NCBI GenBank assembly: GCA_943329075.2
Contig: CALQCM020000001.1
Coordinates: 62,001 to 126,000 of the forward strand
Direction: 5' to 3'
From: Chitinophaga pinensis
Lineage (GTDB): Bacteria; Pseudomonadota; Gammaproteobacteria; Burkholderiales; SG8-41
DNA length: 64,000 bases
The notes beneath the pieces were generated by a model, which was not told the DNA's origin, did no database searches, and was given only the letters and a program-made list of their open reading frames with translations. How positions within the stretch are numbered: the stretch's first letter is position 1; each line of letters begins with the position of its first letter. This document shows, in pieces, positions 17,038-27,047 of the stretch. The position numbers were made by a program, and so were the translations under genes.

Positions 17038-19002
17038 ATGTGCGGCATCACCGGTTTTTTTTCGCCACGCGCGGCGCAGTCCAGCGAAGCCATGCAGGGC
17101 ACCGTCGCGCGCATGGCCGCCACACTCGCGTTGCGCGGGCCGGACGAACAGCGTGTGTGGGTGGATGCGGCCGCCGGCTGCGCGCTCGGCCACCGACGCC
17201 TGTCCGTCATCGACCTCTCGGCACAAGGCGCGCAGCCGATGCATTCGGCCTGCCAGCGTTACGTCATCGTCTTCAACGGCGAGATCTACAACCACGGCGA
17301 CTTGCGCGCTGATCTCGAACGCGCCGGCGCGGCGCCGGCATGGCGCGGGCATTCCGATACTGAAATCATGCTAGCCGCCATCGCACACTGGGGCCTGCAC
17401 GCGGCAACCACGCGCCTCACCGGCATGTTCGCCTTCGCCTTGTGGGACCGCCAGGAACGCACACTCTCACTGGTGCGCGACCGCGCCGGCGAAAAGCCGC
17501 TCTATTACGGCTGGGCCGGTGATCATTTTTTATTCGGCTCTGAATTGAAAGCACTGCGCGCGCACCCCGCGTGGCAGGGCGACATCGACCGCGATGCGCT
17601 GACCCTGTTCATGCGCCATGCGTATGTGCCGGCACCCTATTCAATCTATGCCGGCGTGCGCAAATTGCCGCCGGGCAGCATCGTCACATTGCGCGCTGGC
17701 GCCGCCCGCGGTGATTTTCCCGCGCCCGTTCTCTACTGGGACGCAGCAGCCGTGGCGCGCGCAGGTCAAGGCGCGCCGTTTCGCGGCAGCGTCGATGACG
17801 CGGTCGACGCTCTGGAAGAAAAACTACGTTCGGCGATCGCCGGCCAAATGATCGCCGACGTGCCGCTGGGCGCATTTCTCTCCGGCGGCATCGATTCGTC
17901 AACGATCGTGGCACTGATGCAGGCGCAAAGCGCGCGGCCGGTCAAAACCTTTACGATCGGCTTCGCCGAGGACGGCTACGACGAAGCGAAACACGCGGCC
18001 GCCGTGGCAAAACATCTCGGCACCGATCACAGCGAACTCTACGTCAGCGCGCAGGACGCGCTCAATGTCGTGCCGCAACTGCCGCAGCTCTACGACGAAC
18101 CCTTCGCCGACTCGTCACAAATTCCGACGCATCTGGTGGCACGCCTGGCACGGCAACAGGTCACAGTCAGCCTCTCGGGCGACGGCGGTGATGAATTGTT
18201 CGGCGGCTACACGCGCCATGACTGGACCGGCCGCCTGTGGAATAGCATGCGCCGTTATCCGCAGCCGCTGCGCGCCCTCGCAGCAACGCTCGCGACCGCC
18301 GCGTCGCCCGCGGCATGGGACAGCGTATTCGGCGCCATCGCGCCATTGCTGCCGCGCAGCTTGCGCCAGAGCCATCCCGGCGACAAGCTGCATAAAGCCG
18401 CCGCCGTGTTCAACGCCGGCAGCGCACAGGAAATTTATCTGCGACTGGCCTCGCAATGGCAGAACCCTGCGACTGTTGTCATCAACGGCATTGAGCCCGC
18501 AACCGCCGCGCACGACGTCGCTGCCTGGCAGGTCGGCGCCGATATCGCGCACAGCCAGATGTACCTCGATCTGACCAGCTATCTGCCCGACGACATTCTG
18601 GTCAAGGTCGACCGCGCGGCGATGGGTGTGAGTCTTGAAACGCGCGTGCCGTTTCTCGATCACCGCGTGATCGCATTCGCCTGGCAACTGCCTCTGTCGA
18701 TGAAAATCCGCGAGGGGCAGGGTAAATGGCTGTTGCGCCAGCTGCTCTACCGGCACGTGCCGGCACCACTTATCGAGCGTCCGAAGACGGGCTTCGGCGT
18801 GCCGATAGCCGCGTGGCTGCGCGGTCCGCTGAAGACGTGGGCGGAAGAACTGCTCGATCCGGCGCGACTGGAGCGCGAAGGTTATCTGCGCCCGGAACCG
18901 ATCACACAAATCTGGCGCGAGCATCTTGCGGGCCGCCGCAACCACCAACACGCATTGTGGAATGTCCTGATGTTCGAATCATGGCTGGCGGCTCAGCAAT
19001 GA
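17038..19002 (+). CDS. asnB: asparagine synthase (glutamine-hydrolysing)-like amidotransferase
   Basis: 654 residues. Cys2 of MCGITGFF is the glutaminase nucleophile. The synthetase half has the PP-loop LSGGIDSSTIV near residue 282 for ATP pyrophosphate binding, and LSGDGGDELFGGYTRH further on. In polysaccharide clusters such enzymes often amidate a uronic acid or other sugar carboxylate instead of making asparagine. Which of these applies is not visible in the sequence. The next gene overlaps by 4 bases. Confidence 0.9.
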   Translation: MCGITGFFSPRAAQSSEAMQGTVARMAATLALRGPDEQRVWVDAAAGCALGHRRLSVIDLSAQGAQPMHSACQRYVIVFNGEIYNHGDLRADLERAGAAPAWRGHSDTEIMLAAIAHWGLHAATTRLTGMFAFALWDRQERTLSLVRDRAGEKPLYYGWAGDHFLFGSELKALRAHPAWQGDIDRDALTLFMRHAYVPAPYSIYAGVRKLPPGSIVTLRAGAARGDFPAPVLYWDAAAVARAGQGAPFRGSVDDAVDALEEKLRSAIAGQMIADVPLGAFLSGGIDSSTIVALMQAQSARPVKTFTIGFAEDGYDEAKHAAAVAKHLGTDHSELYVSAQDALNVVPQLPQLYDEPFADSSQIPTHLVARLARQQVTVSLSGDGGDELFGGYTRHDWTGRLWNSMRRYPQPLRALAATLATAASPAAWDSVFGAIAPLLPRSLRQSHPGDKLHKAAAVFNAGSAQEIYLRLASQWQNPATVVINGIEPATAAHDVAAWQVGADIAHSQMYLDLTSYLPDDILVKVDRAAMGVSLETRVPFLDHRVIAFAWQLPLSMKIREGQGKWLLRQLLYRHVPAPLIERPKTGFGVPIAAWLRGPLKTWAEELLDPARLEREGYLRPEPITQIWREHLAGRRNHQHALWNVLMFESWLAAQQ

Positions 19003-20132
19003 CCGCGTCGCGAAAAATTCTTTATTTCGCCACCGAAGACTGGGCCTTCTGTCTGCACCGGCTGGCGCTGGCACGCGCTGCGCGCGAAAGCGGTCACGAT
19101 GTAGTCGTCGTTACGCGCGTGCGCGACCGCGCGGCGGAGATCACCGCCGCCGGCCTGCGCCTCGTGCCGCTCGAACTGTCGCGCGGCGGCATGCGACCGT
19201 GGCAGGAATTGGTCACGCTGTTCAGACTCATGCGGATTTATCGCCGCGAACGCCCCGACCTCGCGCATCATGTCGCGATCAAACCGGTACTCTACGGTTC
19301 GTTGGTGGCCGCACTGACCGGCGTACCGGCTGTGGTCAACGCGCTTACCGGTATGGGGTTTCTTTTCACCTCGCAACGGCGGTTTGTGAAGATGCTGCGG
19401 CCACTGGTCGAATTTGCGCTGCGCGTCCTGCTTAACCGCCGCGGCAGCCGCGTGATTTTTCAAAATGCCGACGATCTCGCCACGCTGACGGCAAAAAAGA
19501 TCGTCGATCCGGCGAATGCACGTCTTATCCGCGGCTCCGGTGTGGACACCGAAGCCTTCAGCCCAAGCCCGGAACCCGCGGGCGCGCCGGTCGTGGTGCT
19601 GCCGGCGCGCCTCTTGTGGGACAAGGGCGTCGACGAGTTCGTCAATGCCGCACGCATGCTCAAGTCGCGCGGCGTGCAAGCGCGTTTTGCACTGGTCGGT
19701 GATCGCGACGCACAAAACCCGGCGGTGGTGCCAGAGGCCTCGCTCGAGGCATGGCGTGCCGAAGGCACCGTCGAACTCTGGGGCTGGCGCAATGACATGG
19801 CCGAGGTCTACCGCGAATGCCATATCGTCTGCCTGCCTTCCTATCGCGAAGGTTTTCCGAAAGTGTTGCTGGAAGCCGCAGCCTGCGGTCGCCCGCTGGT
19901 CAGCACCGACGTCGAAGGTTGCCGCGAAGCCGTCGCACAGGACCGCAGCGGATTCCTGGTGCCGGTGCGCGATGCACCGGCACTGGCGGAAGCGCTCGCC
20001 CGCTTGATCGAAGACGCCGGACTGCGCGCGACCTTCGGTGCCGCGGCACGTGCGATCGTCGTCGGCGAACTCGCGCTGCCGGTGGTCATCGCGCACACCC
20101 TCGCCGTCTATCGCGAAGTCCTGCCCGCCTGA
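18999..20132 (+). CDS. glycosyltransferase family 4
   Basis: 377 residues from ATG 18999, overlapping the asnB stop as ATGA. It has a GT-B fold: the N-terminal ILYFATEDWAFCLHRLALA, a conserved NALTGMGFLF, then RLIRGSGVDTEAF at the domain junction. The C-terminal domain has LPARLLWDKGVDEFV and the E-x7-E motif in LPSYREGFPKVLLEAAACG. It resembles the transferases that add an N-acetylhexosamine or fucosamine in O-antigen loci. Its place just before the WecA-like gene suggests it adds the second sugar. Confidence 0.85.
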   Translation: MTASRKILYFATEDWAFCLHRLALARAARESGHDVVVVTRVRDRAAEITAAGLRLVPLELSRGGMRPWQELVTLFRLMRIYRRERPDLAHHVAIKPVLYGSLVAALTGVPAVVNALTGMGFLFTSQRRFVKMLRPLVEFALRVLLNRRGSRVIFQNADDLATLTAKKIVDPANARLIRGSGVDTEAFSPSPEPAGAPVVVLPARLLWDKGVDEFVNAARMLKSRGVQARFALVGDRDAQNPAVVPEASLEAWRAEGTVELWGWRNDMAEVYRECHIVCLPSYREGFPKVLLEAAACGRPLVSTDVEGCREAVAQDRSGFLVPVRDAPALAEALARLIEDAGLRATFGAAARAIVVGELALPVVIAHTLAVYREVLPA

Positions 20133-20221
20133 GCGGCGGCGAGCCTGAGCGCCGGCGCCAAACGGCGGCCTGATACGGCGCGATGTTATGATCGCGGCTT
20201 TGGTCGTCACCGCCGCCTTTG

Positions 20222-21217
20222 ATGTTCGCGCTCGCCTCCTCCGTCGCCATTTCCGCGCTGCTCGCACTGGCCATCGCCGCGGTCACCATCGGCCTACTCC
20301 TGCGCAGCCGCGCCGCTGCGCTGGTGCTCGACCTCCCCAACCATCGTTCGCTGCATGCGGCGCCGACGCCGCGCATTGGCGGCCTCGGCATCCTCGCCGG
20401 CATCGCCGGCGCCGGGCTCTATTCCGGTGCGGCGGTCGACCCGCGCGTGCTGGTCGCCCTCGGTCTGTTGATCGCCGTTTCGGCGCTCGACGACGTGCGC
20501 AGCATCAGTGTGGTCTGGCGCATGCTGGCCCATCTTCTCGGTGCCGGCCTCGCCGCTTCCGCATATTTATACGACACGCACGGCGCAATGGCGCTAGTCG
20601 CGGCTGCAGTGGCCATCGCCTGGATGACCAACCTCTATAACTTCATGGATGGTTCCGACGGCCTCGCCGGCAGCATGACCGCCTGCGGCTTCGGCAGCTA
20701 CGGCATCGCCGCGATGTGCGCCAACGATCTTTCACTCGCGGCGATCAATTTTTCGATTGCCGCGGCAGCGTGTGGCTTTCTTGTTTTCAATTTTCCACCG
20801 GCGCGCGTCTTCATGGGTGACGCCGGCGCCATCCCGCTGGGATTTCTGGCCGCGGTGTGCGGCCTCGCCGGCTGGCAACGCGGCGCCTGGCCGTTGTGGT
20901 TCGGTGCCGTCGCATTCTCGCCCTTCATCATCGACGCAACACTGACGCTACTGCGCCGTCTCGCACGCGGCGCCAGAATCTGGGAAGCGCACCGCGAACA
21001 CTATTACCAGCGGCTGGTGCAATCGGGCTGGGGTCACCGCAAAACCCTGCTCGCGGAGATTGCCCTGATGCTGGCCGTGTGCGCCGCCGCACTCGGCGGG
21101 ATGCGCCTGTCAGACCCGCAGCAAAGCGGTATGTTAGTGGCGGTTGCCGCGTCGTATGCGGGATTGATCGTCGTACTCGAACGCAGCTTTAGCCTGCAGA
21201 AATCACAACATGTTTAG
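20222..21217 (+). CDS. polyprenyl-phosphate HexNAc-1-phosphate transferase (WecA/WbpL family)
   Basis: 331 residues from ATG 20222 (a TTG lies just before). It has about ten membrane segments. Conserved cytoplasmic motifs are PTPRIGGLGIL, VSALDDVRS (DDxxS Mg-binding) and LYNFMDGSDGLAGS near residue 140 (the catalytic Asp cluster), plus VFMGDAGAIPLGF. The C-terminal HREHYYQRLVQSG matches the HxxH-type motif of WbpL. It would start O-unit synthesis by linking a HexNAc-1-phosphate to undecaprenyl phosphate. The next gene probably makes the donor. Confidence 0.88.
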   Translation: MFALASSVAISALLALAIAAVTIGLLLRSRAAALVLDLPNHRSLHAAPTPRIGGLGILAGIAGAGLYSGAAVDPRVLVALGLLIAVSALDDVRSISVVWRMLAHLLGAGLAASAYLYDTHGAMALVAAAVAIAWMTNLYNFMDGSDGLAGSMTACGFGSYGIAAMCANDLSLAAINFSIAAAACGFLVFNFPPARVFMGDAGAIPLGFLAAVCGLAGWQRGAWPLWFGAVAFSPFIIDATLTLLRRLARGARIWEAHREHYYQRLVQSGWGHRKTLLAEIALMLAVCAAALGGMRLSDPQQSGMLVAVAASYAGLIVVLERSFSLQKSQHV

Positions 21218-23027
21218 AATGAACCCGCGCGCCGCACTCGCCTTCGCGCACGACATCGTGGCGGCACTCATCGCCTGGTCGGGGGCATTCTGGTTGCGTT
21301 TTAATTTTGATATCCCGCAACCGTATCTGGCGACGTTGCTGGAATCACTCGCCTTCGCCATTCCGCTGCAGGCTGTCGTCTTCTGGCGATTCGGCCTCTA
21401 CCGCGGCATCTGGCGCTACGCCAGTATTCCGGATTTAAAACGCATCGTTTTTGCGGTTGGTATCAGCGCGCTGGCCATCCCCGCGCTCGTCGTCATGCTG
21501 CAACTGCCAGTGCCGCGCTCGGTGCTGGTGCTCGATCCCGTGCTGCTGGGCATGATCATGGGCGGCAGCAGGGTCGCCTATCGCATGTGGAAGGAACGCA
21601 ATCTGCGCTCGATTATCGAGGGCGAGCGCGAACCGGTGATTGTCGTCGGCGCCGGCGAAGCCGCAGCCAATCTGCTGAAGGACCTTGCGCGCAGTGCGCA
21701 GTGGCGCGTCGCCGCGGTGTTCGACGACGACGCGGCAAAAGTCGGCCTCCAGTTGCAGGGCGTGCCGGTGCTGGCAACCCTCAAGGACATGCCGCAATAC
21801 CTCGATCGCGTCGGCGCGCACCACGCCATCATCGCCATGCCCGCGACAACGCACACGGCACGCCGCCGTGCGGTGGAACTCTGCAGCAAAGCCGGACTCA
21901 AGGTCATGACGGTGCCTTCGTACGACGACCTGGTGAGCGGTAAAGTCACGGTCTCGCAAATCCGCCATGTCGAACTTGACGACCTGCTGGGACGCGACCC
22001 GGTCGTGCTTGATGCCGGCGGCCTCAAAGACTGGATCGAAGACCGCGTCATCATGGTAACCGGCGCCGGCGGCTCCATCGGTTCGGAATTGTGCCGGCAG
22101 ATTGCGCGTTTCAAACCACGCCGCCTGGTGCTGTTCGAATTGAGCGAACTGGCTTTGTATACGCTGGAGCAGGAATTCCAGCGCACCCGCCCGGCAATTG
22201 CGCTGACCTGCGCGATCGGCGACGTCAAGGATGCGGTCCGCGTAAACCAGGTCATGGCGGTACACCGGCCTTCGGTTGTTTTTCACGCCGCCGCATATAA
22301 ACATGTGCCACTGATGGAAACCGACAACCCGTGGCAAGCGGTGCGCAACAACATCAGCGGCACCCACGTCATCGCCGGTGCGGCGGTCGCCCACGGCGTC
22401 GAAAAATTCGTGCTGATCTCCACCGACAAGGCGATCAATCCGACCAGCGTGATGGGGGCGACCAAACGCCTCGCTGAACTGGTCTGTCAGACGCTGCAAC
22501 AACCCGCCGGCACGCGCTTTGTCATGGTGCGCTTCGGCAATGTCCTCGGCAGCACCGGCAGCGTCATTCCGAAATTTCGCGAACAGATCGCCGCCGGCGG
22601 CCCGATCACCGTGACGCACCCGGAAATCCGCCGCTACTTCATGTCGATTCCGGAAGCGGCGCAGTTGGTCATGCAGGCCGGACTGATGGGCCGCGGCGGC
22701 GAAATATTCGTGCTCGACATGGGCGAGCCGGTGTTGATCGCCGATCTCGCGCGCGACCTGATCCGCCTGTCCGGCTTCAATGAGAATGAAATCAAAATCG
22801 CCTTCACCGGCCTGCGCCCCGGTGAAAAGCTCTACGAAGAACTACTCTCCGACGACGAGACCACGCTGCCAACACCGCACCCCAAACTGCGCATTGCGCA
22901 GGCGACACAGGAAGACGCCGCCTGGCTCGCGCGCCTGCTCGACTGGCTGAACCAGTCGCCACCGCGTAGCGATGACGAAGTGCGACAGGACCTGGCGCGC
23001 TGGATCCCGGAGTATCGCAACGGTTGA
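21210..23027 (+). CDS. membrane-bound NDP-sugar 4,6-dehydratase (CapD/WbpM/FlaA1-like)
   Basis: 605 residues. Four or so N-terminal membrane helices are followed by a CoA-binding-like Rossmann domain (VIVVGAGEAAANLL). The catalytic SDR domain has VTGAGGSIGSELCRQI near residue 280, FHAAAYKHVPLME, and LISTDKAINPTSVMGATKR with the Met-x3-Lys in place of Tyr-x3-Lys that marks this family. It is predicted to be UDP-GlcNAc 4,6-dehydratase, feeding QuiNAc, FucNAc or bacillosamine-type sugars to the WecA-like enzyme encoded just before (8-base overlap). Confidence 0.9.
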   Translation: MFRMNPRAALAFAHDIVAALIAWSGAFWLRFNFDIPQPYLATLLESLAFAIPLQAVVFWRFGLYRGIWRYASIPDLKRIVFAVGISALAIPALVVMLQLPVPRSVLVLDPVLLGMIMGGSRVAYRMWKERNLRSIIEGEREPVIVVGAGEAAANLLKDLARSAQWRVAAVFDDDAAKVGLQLQGVPVLATLKDMPQYLDRVGAHHAIIAMPATTHTARRRAVELCSKAGLKVMTVPSYDDLVSGKVTVSQIRHVELDDLLGRDPVVLDAGGLKDWIEDRVIMVTGAGGSIGSELCRQIARFKPRRLVLFELSELALYTLEQEFQRTRPAIALTCAIGDVKDAVRVNQVMAVHRPSVVFHAAAYKHVPLMETDNPWQAVRNNISGTHVIAGAAVAHGVEKFVLISTDKAINPTSVMGATKRLAELVCQTLQQPAGTRFVMVRFGNVLGSTGSVIPKFREQIAAGGPITVTHPEIRRYFMSIPEAAQLVMQAGLMGRGGEIFVLDMGEPVLIADLARDLIRLSGFNENEIKIAFTGLRPGEKLYEELLSDDETTLPTPHPKLRIAQATQEDAAWLARLLDWLNQSPPRSDDEVRQDLARWIPEYRNG

Positions 23028-23088
23028 CCGATCGATTCGCGACCGGCTGCCGCGAATCCCGTAGAATGGCGTGGTTTTACTATCCGCT

Positions 23089-24318
23089 ATGCGCTTCGAT
23101 CAACTACCCAACTTGTCAACGCGAGCTGCAACCGGGTGCGCCATTGCGCTGGGTTTTTCCATTCTGGTTTCGGTCGCGCTTGACAACATCCTGCTCGCCG
23201 TCGTGCTGTTGTGCTGGCTCGCTGGCGCCGGCTTTCGCGAGAAATTCAATTGGCTGCGCGGACACGGCGTGTCCCAATCGGCACTTGCGCTGTTTGCGCT
23301 GCTTGCCGCGGGCATTGCCTGGTCGGCGCAGACGGCCGAGGGGTTCCGCATACTCGGCAAATTCGCGGACCTGGCCTTCATACCGGTATTTGCAACGCTT
23401 TTTCGGCGCGATATCGACCGCAAACGCGCGGGCGCGTTTTTGATTGCCGCCCTGCTGGTCACCCTAGCGCTCTCCTGCCTCACGCGAATCGGCATCGTCG
23501 AGACCGGTTATCCGGTCATCGGAAATACCAACGAACCGGAGGTTTTCAAAAAATATCTGACGCAAAGCATCCTGATGGCCTGTGGCAGCTACCTCTTCGC
23601 GCTGCTTGCCCGCGGTGCACCTACGCCGAGCCGGCGGCTTATTTGGGCGCTCCTGTCGGTCGCCTCGGCTTTCAATGTGACCGTGATGCTGTCTGGCCGC
23701 AGCGGACAGATCGCGCTGGCGGTGCTGGCATTGTTATTCGTTTTCCAGGTCTGGCGCTCAAAAGGCTTCGTTCTGGTTGCCGGCGTGTTTGCATTCCTGA
23801 TTGCAGGCATCATTTACGGCTATGCTCCGGACAACAACCGTTTCACTGAGGTGGTCAAAGAGTTCAAGGCGTGGGAACCGGGCAAAGGAATGCTTACCTC
23901 CACCGGCCAGCGCCTTGACTACTCACTCAACAGCCTCGCGATCGTGCGCGAACATCCCCTCATCGGCGTCGGCACCGGCGGTTTTACCGCCGCCTACGCG
24001 CACCAGGTTGAAGGCACCAACCTTGAAGCCACCGTCAATCCGCATAATGAATACCTCAATCTCGCCGTCCAGCTCGGCATCGCGGGGCCGCTCGCCGCAG
24101 TCTGGCTGTTTGCCATGGTTTGGCGCCATGCACGCGCATTACCCACCGCGCTGGAGCGCGACCTCGCACGCGGCCTGGCGATTACTTTCGCCGTCGGCTG
24201 CCTGTTCAATTCCATGCTGATGGATCATGTCGAGGGCCTGTTCTTCGCATGGAGCGCCGGCGTGCTCTTCGGCGGCTACGATCCCGTGCGCATGCGCAAT
24301 GAGGCGGCAAGACAATGA
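23089..24318 (+). CDS. O-antigen ligase family membrane protein (WaaL/Wzy-like)
   Basis: 409 residues from ATG 23089, with about 11 membrane helices. It has the Wzy_C-type large periplasmic loop: LSGRSGQIALAVLALL, then GQRLDYSLNSLAIVREHPLIGVGTGGF and NPHNEYLNLAVQLGIAG, where the H-N-E-Y/L stretch is the O-antigen-ligase signature. It would join polymerised O-antigen to lipid A-core in the periplasm, but polymerases share this fold. It is followed without a gap by LPS-core-like glycosyltransferases, which favours ligase. Confidence 0.82.
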   Translation: MRFDQLPNLSTRAATGCAIALGFSILVSVALDNILLAVVLLCWLAGAGFREKFNWLRGHGVSQSALALFALLAAGIAWSAQTAEGFRILGKFADLAFIPVFATLFRRDIDRKRAGAFLIAALLVTLALSCLTRIGIVETGYPVIGNTNEPEVFKKYLTQSILMACGSYLFALLARGAPTPSRRLIWALLSVASAFNVTVMLSGRSGQIALAVLALLFVFQVWRSKGFVLVAGVFAFLIAGIIYGYAPDNNRFTEVVKEFKAWEPGKGMLTSTGQRLDYSLNSLAIVREHPLIGVGTGGFTAAYAHQVEGTNLEATVNPHNEYLNLAVQLGIAGPLAAVWLFAMVWRHARALPTALERDLARGLAITFAVGCLFNSMLMDHVEGLFFAWSAGVLFGGYDPVRMRNEAARQ

Positions 24319-25067
24319 GTCTCTCCGTCATCATCATCACGAAGAATGAAGAGGCAGTGATCGAACGTTGCCTGCAGTCGGTGGCGTGGGCCGACGAGAT
24401 CATCCTCTTCGACACCGACAGCAGCGACGGCACGCAGGACATCGCGCGCAACCTTGGCGCCAAGGTCCACAGCGCGCCGGACTGGCCCGGCTTCGGTCCA
24501 CAGAAAAACCGCGCGCTGGCGCTGGCGACCGGCGACTATGTGCTGTCGATCGATGCCGACGAATGGGTCACGCCCGAATTGCGCGCCGAAATCGAAGGCG
24601 CGCTCGCCGCGCCCGATCGCCTGCCGGCTTACCGCATGCCGCGGTCGTCGAGTTATTGCGGCCGCACGATGCGCCATTCCGGCTGGTGGCCCGACCACGT
24701 CACACGGCTGTTTCAGCGCGGCGCGGCGGAATTTTCAGACGATCTGGTGCACGAGCGCCTGATCGTTGACGGCGTCACCGGCTCTCTGCGCGAAGCGCTG
24801 CGCCATGAAGCGATCCGCGATCTCGACGATGCACTGGCCAAAATGGGATCGTATTCCACCGCTGGCGCGCAAATGCTGTACGCGCGCGGAAAATCAGCCT
24901 CGCTGGCCTCCGCCGTGCTGCACGGCGTGTGGACCTTTATCCGCACTTATTTCCTGCGCGCCGGTTTCCTCGATGGCCGCGAGGGCTTCATGCTCGCCGT
25001 GTCGAATGCCGAGGGCGCTTATTACCGCTATCTCAAACTGATGCTGCTCGCCGCAAAGACCAAGTGA
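24315..25067 (+). CDS. glycosyltransferase family 2 (WaaE/KdtX-like)
   Basis: 250 residues. The opening LSVIIITKNEEAVIERCLQSV, the FDTDSSDGT segment, and LSIDADEWVTPEL (DxD near residue 78) are typical of the LPS core beta-1,4-glucosyltransferase group. KNRALALATGDYV and the basic C-terminal region fit that group as well. It probably adds a hexose to the inner core heptose in the cytoplasm. ATGA overlap with the ligase gene. Confidence 0.85.
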   Translation: MSLSVIIITKNEEAVIERCLQSVAWADEIILFDTDSSDGTQDIARNLGAKVHSAPDWPGFGPQKNRALALATGDYVLSIDADEWVTPELRAEIEGALAAPDRLPAYRMPRSSSYCGRTMRHSGWWPDHVTRLFQRGAAEFSDDLVHERLIVDGVTGSLREALRHEAIRDLDDALAKMGSYSTAGAQMLYARGKSASLASAVLHGVWTFIRTYFLRAGFLDGREGFMLAVSNAEGAYYRYLKLMLLAAKTK

Positions 25068-25873
25068 AAACTGCGGTCATCGTCACCACTTACAATCGGC
25101 CCGATGCGCTGGCCGCGGTGCTGGCCGGCTATCTGGCGCAATCGGTGCAAAGCTTCGAGTTGCTGGTCGCCGACGACGGCTCGACCGATACAACGCGCAA
25201 GGCGGTCGACGATTTTCGCAGTCGCGCACCATTTCCCGTCCATCACGTCTGGCACGAAGACCGCGGCTTTCGCGCGGCGGCAATCCGCAATCGTGCGCTG
25301 GCCGCCACCCACGCCGATTACATCGTCTTCAGCGACGGCGATTGCGTGCCGGCCGCGGATTTTGTCGCGCGTCATCAAAGGCTGGCCGAACGCGGCTGGT
25401 TTGTCGCCGGCAACCGCGTTTTGCTCAATCAATCATTCACGCAGCGCGCGCTCGCCGCCGCACTGCCACTGCATCGCTACGGTACGCTCGACTGGCTCGC
25501 GGCGTGGTGCAAACGCGACGTCAACCGCCTGCTGCCGCTGCTGCGACTGGGCGACGGCGACTGGCGCCACGCCGCGCCGCAACGCTGGGAAGGCGTGAAG
25601 ACCTGCAACCTCGCCGCATGGCGCGACGATCTCGCGCGCATCAACGGCCTCGATGAAGCGTATGCCGGCTGGGGCCTCGAAGACAGCGACCTCGTCATCC
25701 GTCTCACGCACGCCGGCGTCAAACACAAGAGCGGCCGCTTCGCCACGCCGGTGTTTCATCTGTGGCACGCCGAGAACGACCGCAGCCGCCTTGCCGGGAA
25801 CCGGCGCCGGCTCGATGCGATCCTGCAATCCGACCGCGTGCGCGCCGAATCCGGCCTCGATCAATACGCATGA
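25064..25873 (+). CDS. glycosyltransferase family 2 with galactosyltransferase-like C-terminus
   Basis: 269 residues from GTG 25064, overlapping the previous stop. TAVIVTTYNRPDAL starts the GT-A domain, and VFSDGDCVPAADF is the metal-binding DxD region near residue 90. WEGVKTCNLAAWRDDL and GLDEAYAGWGLEDSDLVIR form a C-terminal galactosyltransferase-like (Glyco_transf_7C) motif with the WGxED acceptor signature. The acceptor is probably LPS core, judging by its neighbours. Confidence 0.85.
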   Translation: MKTAVIVTTYNRPDALAAVLAGYLAQSVQSFELLVADDGSTDTTRKAVDDFRSRAPFPVHHVWHEDRGFRAAAIRNRALAATHADYIVFSDGDCVPAADFVARHQRLAERGWFVAGNRVLLNQSFTQRALAAALPLHRYGTLDWLAAWCKRDVNRLLPLLRLGDGDWRHAAPQRWEGVKTCNLAAWRDDLARINGLDEAYAGWGLEDSDLVIRLTHAGVKHKSGRFATPVFHLWHAENDRSRLAGNRRRLDAILQSDRVRAESGLDQYA

Positions 25874-26988
25874 AGGCGGCACCACGCAGCATCCTCGTCG
25901 TCGTCACGCGCCGCATTGGCGACGTGCTGCTGGCCACCCCGGTGGTGCGTTCGTTGCGCCGCCACTGGCCGGACGCTGCAATTGATATGCTGGTCTTCAG
26001 CGGCACCGGCGGCGTGCTGGCGGGCAACCCGGATGTGCGCCGCGTTGTGAACATCGCCGAACGACCGACGGTTGGCGAACACCTGCAACTCGCCGCCCGC
26101 CTCTGGCGCCGCTACGACCTGTCGATTTCACTGGTGCCCAGCGACCGGCCGACGCTCTATGCGTGGCTCGCCGGGCGCCTGAGTTGCGGCCTTGTGGTCG
26201 ACACACCGAAACACCGCTGGAAGCGCTGGCTGCTCGATCGTTGGGTGCCCTACGACAATGCCAACACGCATACCGTGAATCTGTATCTGAGTATGCTCGA
26301 TCTGCTGGGCGTGGAAGCCACGCCCCAGGTCGTCACCGGCTGGACCTCTGATGATGCCGCGCAAGTGCGCAACACCTTGACGAACGCCGGCATCAGCGGC
26401 GAGTTCGCCGTCATGCATCCATCGCCGAAATTTGCCTACAAGACCTGGACACACGAGGGCTGGTGCGAAACCGGCCGCTGGCTCGCGGCCCGGGGACTGC
26501 AACTGGTGCTGACCGGCGGCCCCGATGCTGAGGAACGCGCCGCTGTCGCGGCGATCGCGCAGGCGCTGCCCGGCGCGGTCGATCTCTCCGGAAAACTAAC
26601 GCTCGCCGAAACCGCCTGCGTGCTGGCGCAGGCGCGCCTCTACATCGGCCCCGACACCGCGGTTACACATCTGGCCGCGGCACTCGGCACGCCGGTGGTG
26701 GCATTGTTCGGCCCCACCGATCCGGTGAAATGGGGCCCATGGCCGGCGGGTTATGCCGGCCGCCACAATCCGTGGCGGCGCCACGGTTCGCAGCGCGCTG
26801 GAAAAATCATCCTGCTGCAGGGTGACGGCATGTGCGTGCCGTGCATGCACGAAGGCTGCGCGCGCCGCATCGACAGCTTGAGCGAGTGCCTGCAGCAACT
26901 GCCACCGGCGCGGGTGATCGCCGCGGCGGCCGCCTTGCTCAAAGAGCCGCTTATTCCAACGACCACACTCAATCCGCATGTCGATTGA
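25870..26988 (+). CDS. glycosyltransferase family 9 (heptosyltransferase-like)
   Basis: 372 residues from ATG 25870 (ATGA overlap). The N-terminus SILVVVTRRIGDVLLATPVV is the classical GT9 start. The C-terminal domain has MHPSPKFAYKTW, LTGGPDAEERAAV, LSGKLTLAE and IGPDTAVTHLAAALGTPVVALFGPTDPVKWGP, the ADP-heptose-binding signature. It probably adds heptose to the LPS inner core (WaaF/WaaQ group). It closes the run of core-type enzymes. Confidence 0.9.
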   Translation: MKAAPRSILVVVTRRIGDVLLATPVVRSLRRHWPDAAIDMLVFSGTGGVLAGNPDVRRVVNIAERPTVGEHLQLAARLWRRYDLSISLVPSDRPTLYAWLAGRLSCGLVVDTPKHRWKRWLLDRWVPYDNANTHTVNLYLSMLDLLGVEATPQVVTGWTSDDAAQVRNTLTNAGISGEFAVMHPSPKFAYKTWTHEGWCETGRWLAARGLQLVLTGGPDAEERAAVAAIAQALPGAVDLSGKLTLAETACVLAQARLYIGPDTAVTHLAAALGTPVVALFGPTDPVKWGPWPAGYAGRHNPWRRHGSQRAGKIILLQGDGMCVPCMHEGCARRIDSLSECLQQLPPARVIAAAAALLKEPLIPTTTLNPHVD

Positions 26989-27047
26989 AATTTTCCAGAC
27001 AGGGCCGCATTAGCGGCCGGTCGCCCACCCATCAGAAAGCGCAAAAA

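Noticed and set aside
24929..25063. Longer start for the second GT2 gene
   Set aside because: It would overlap the upstream gene by 45 codons, whereas GTG 25064 gives a GTGA overlap and the standard N-terminus.
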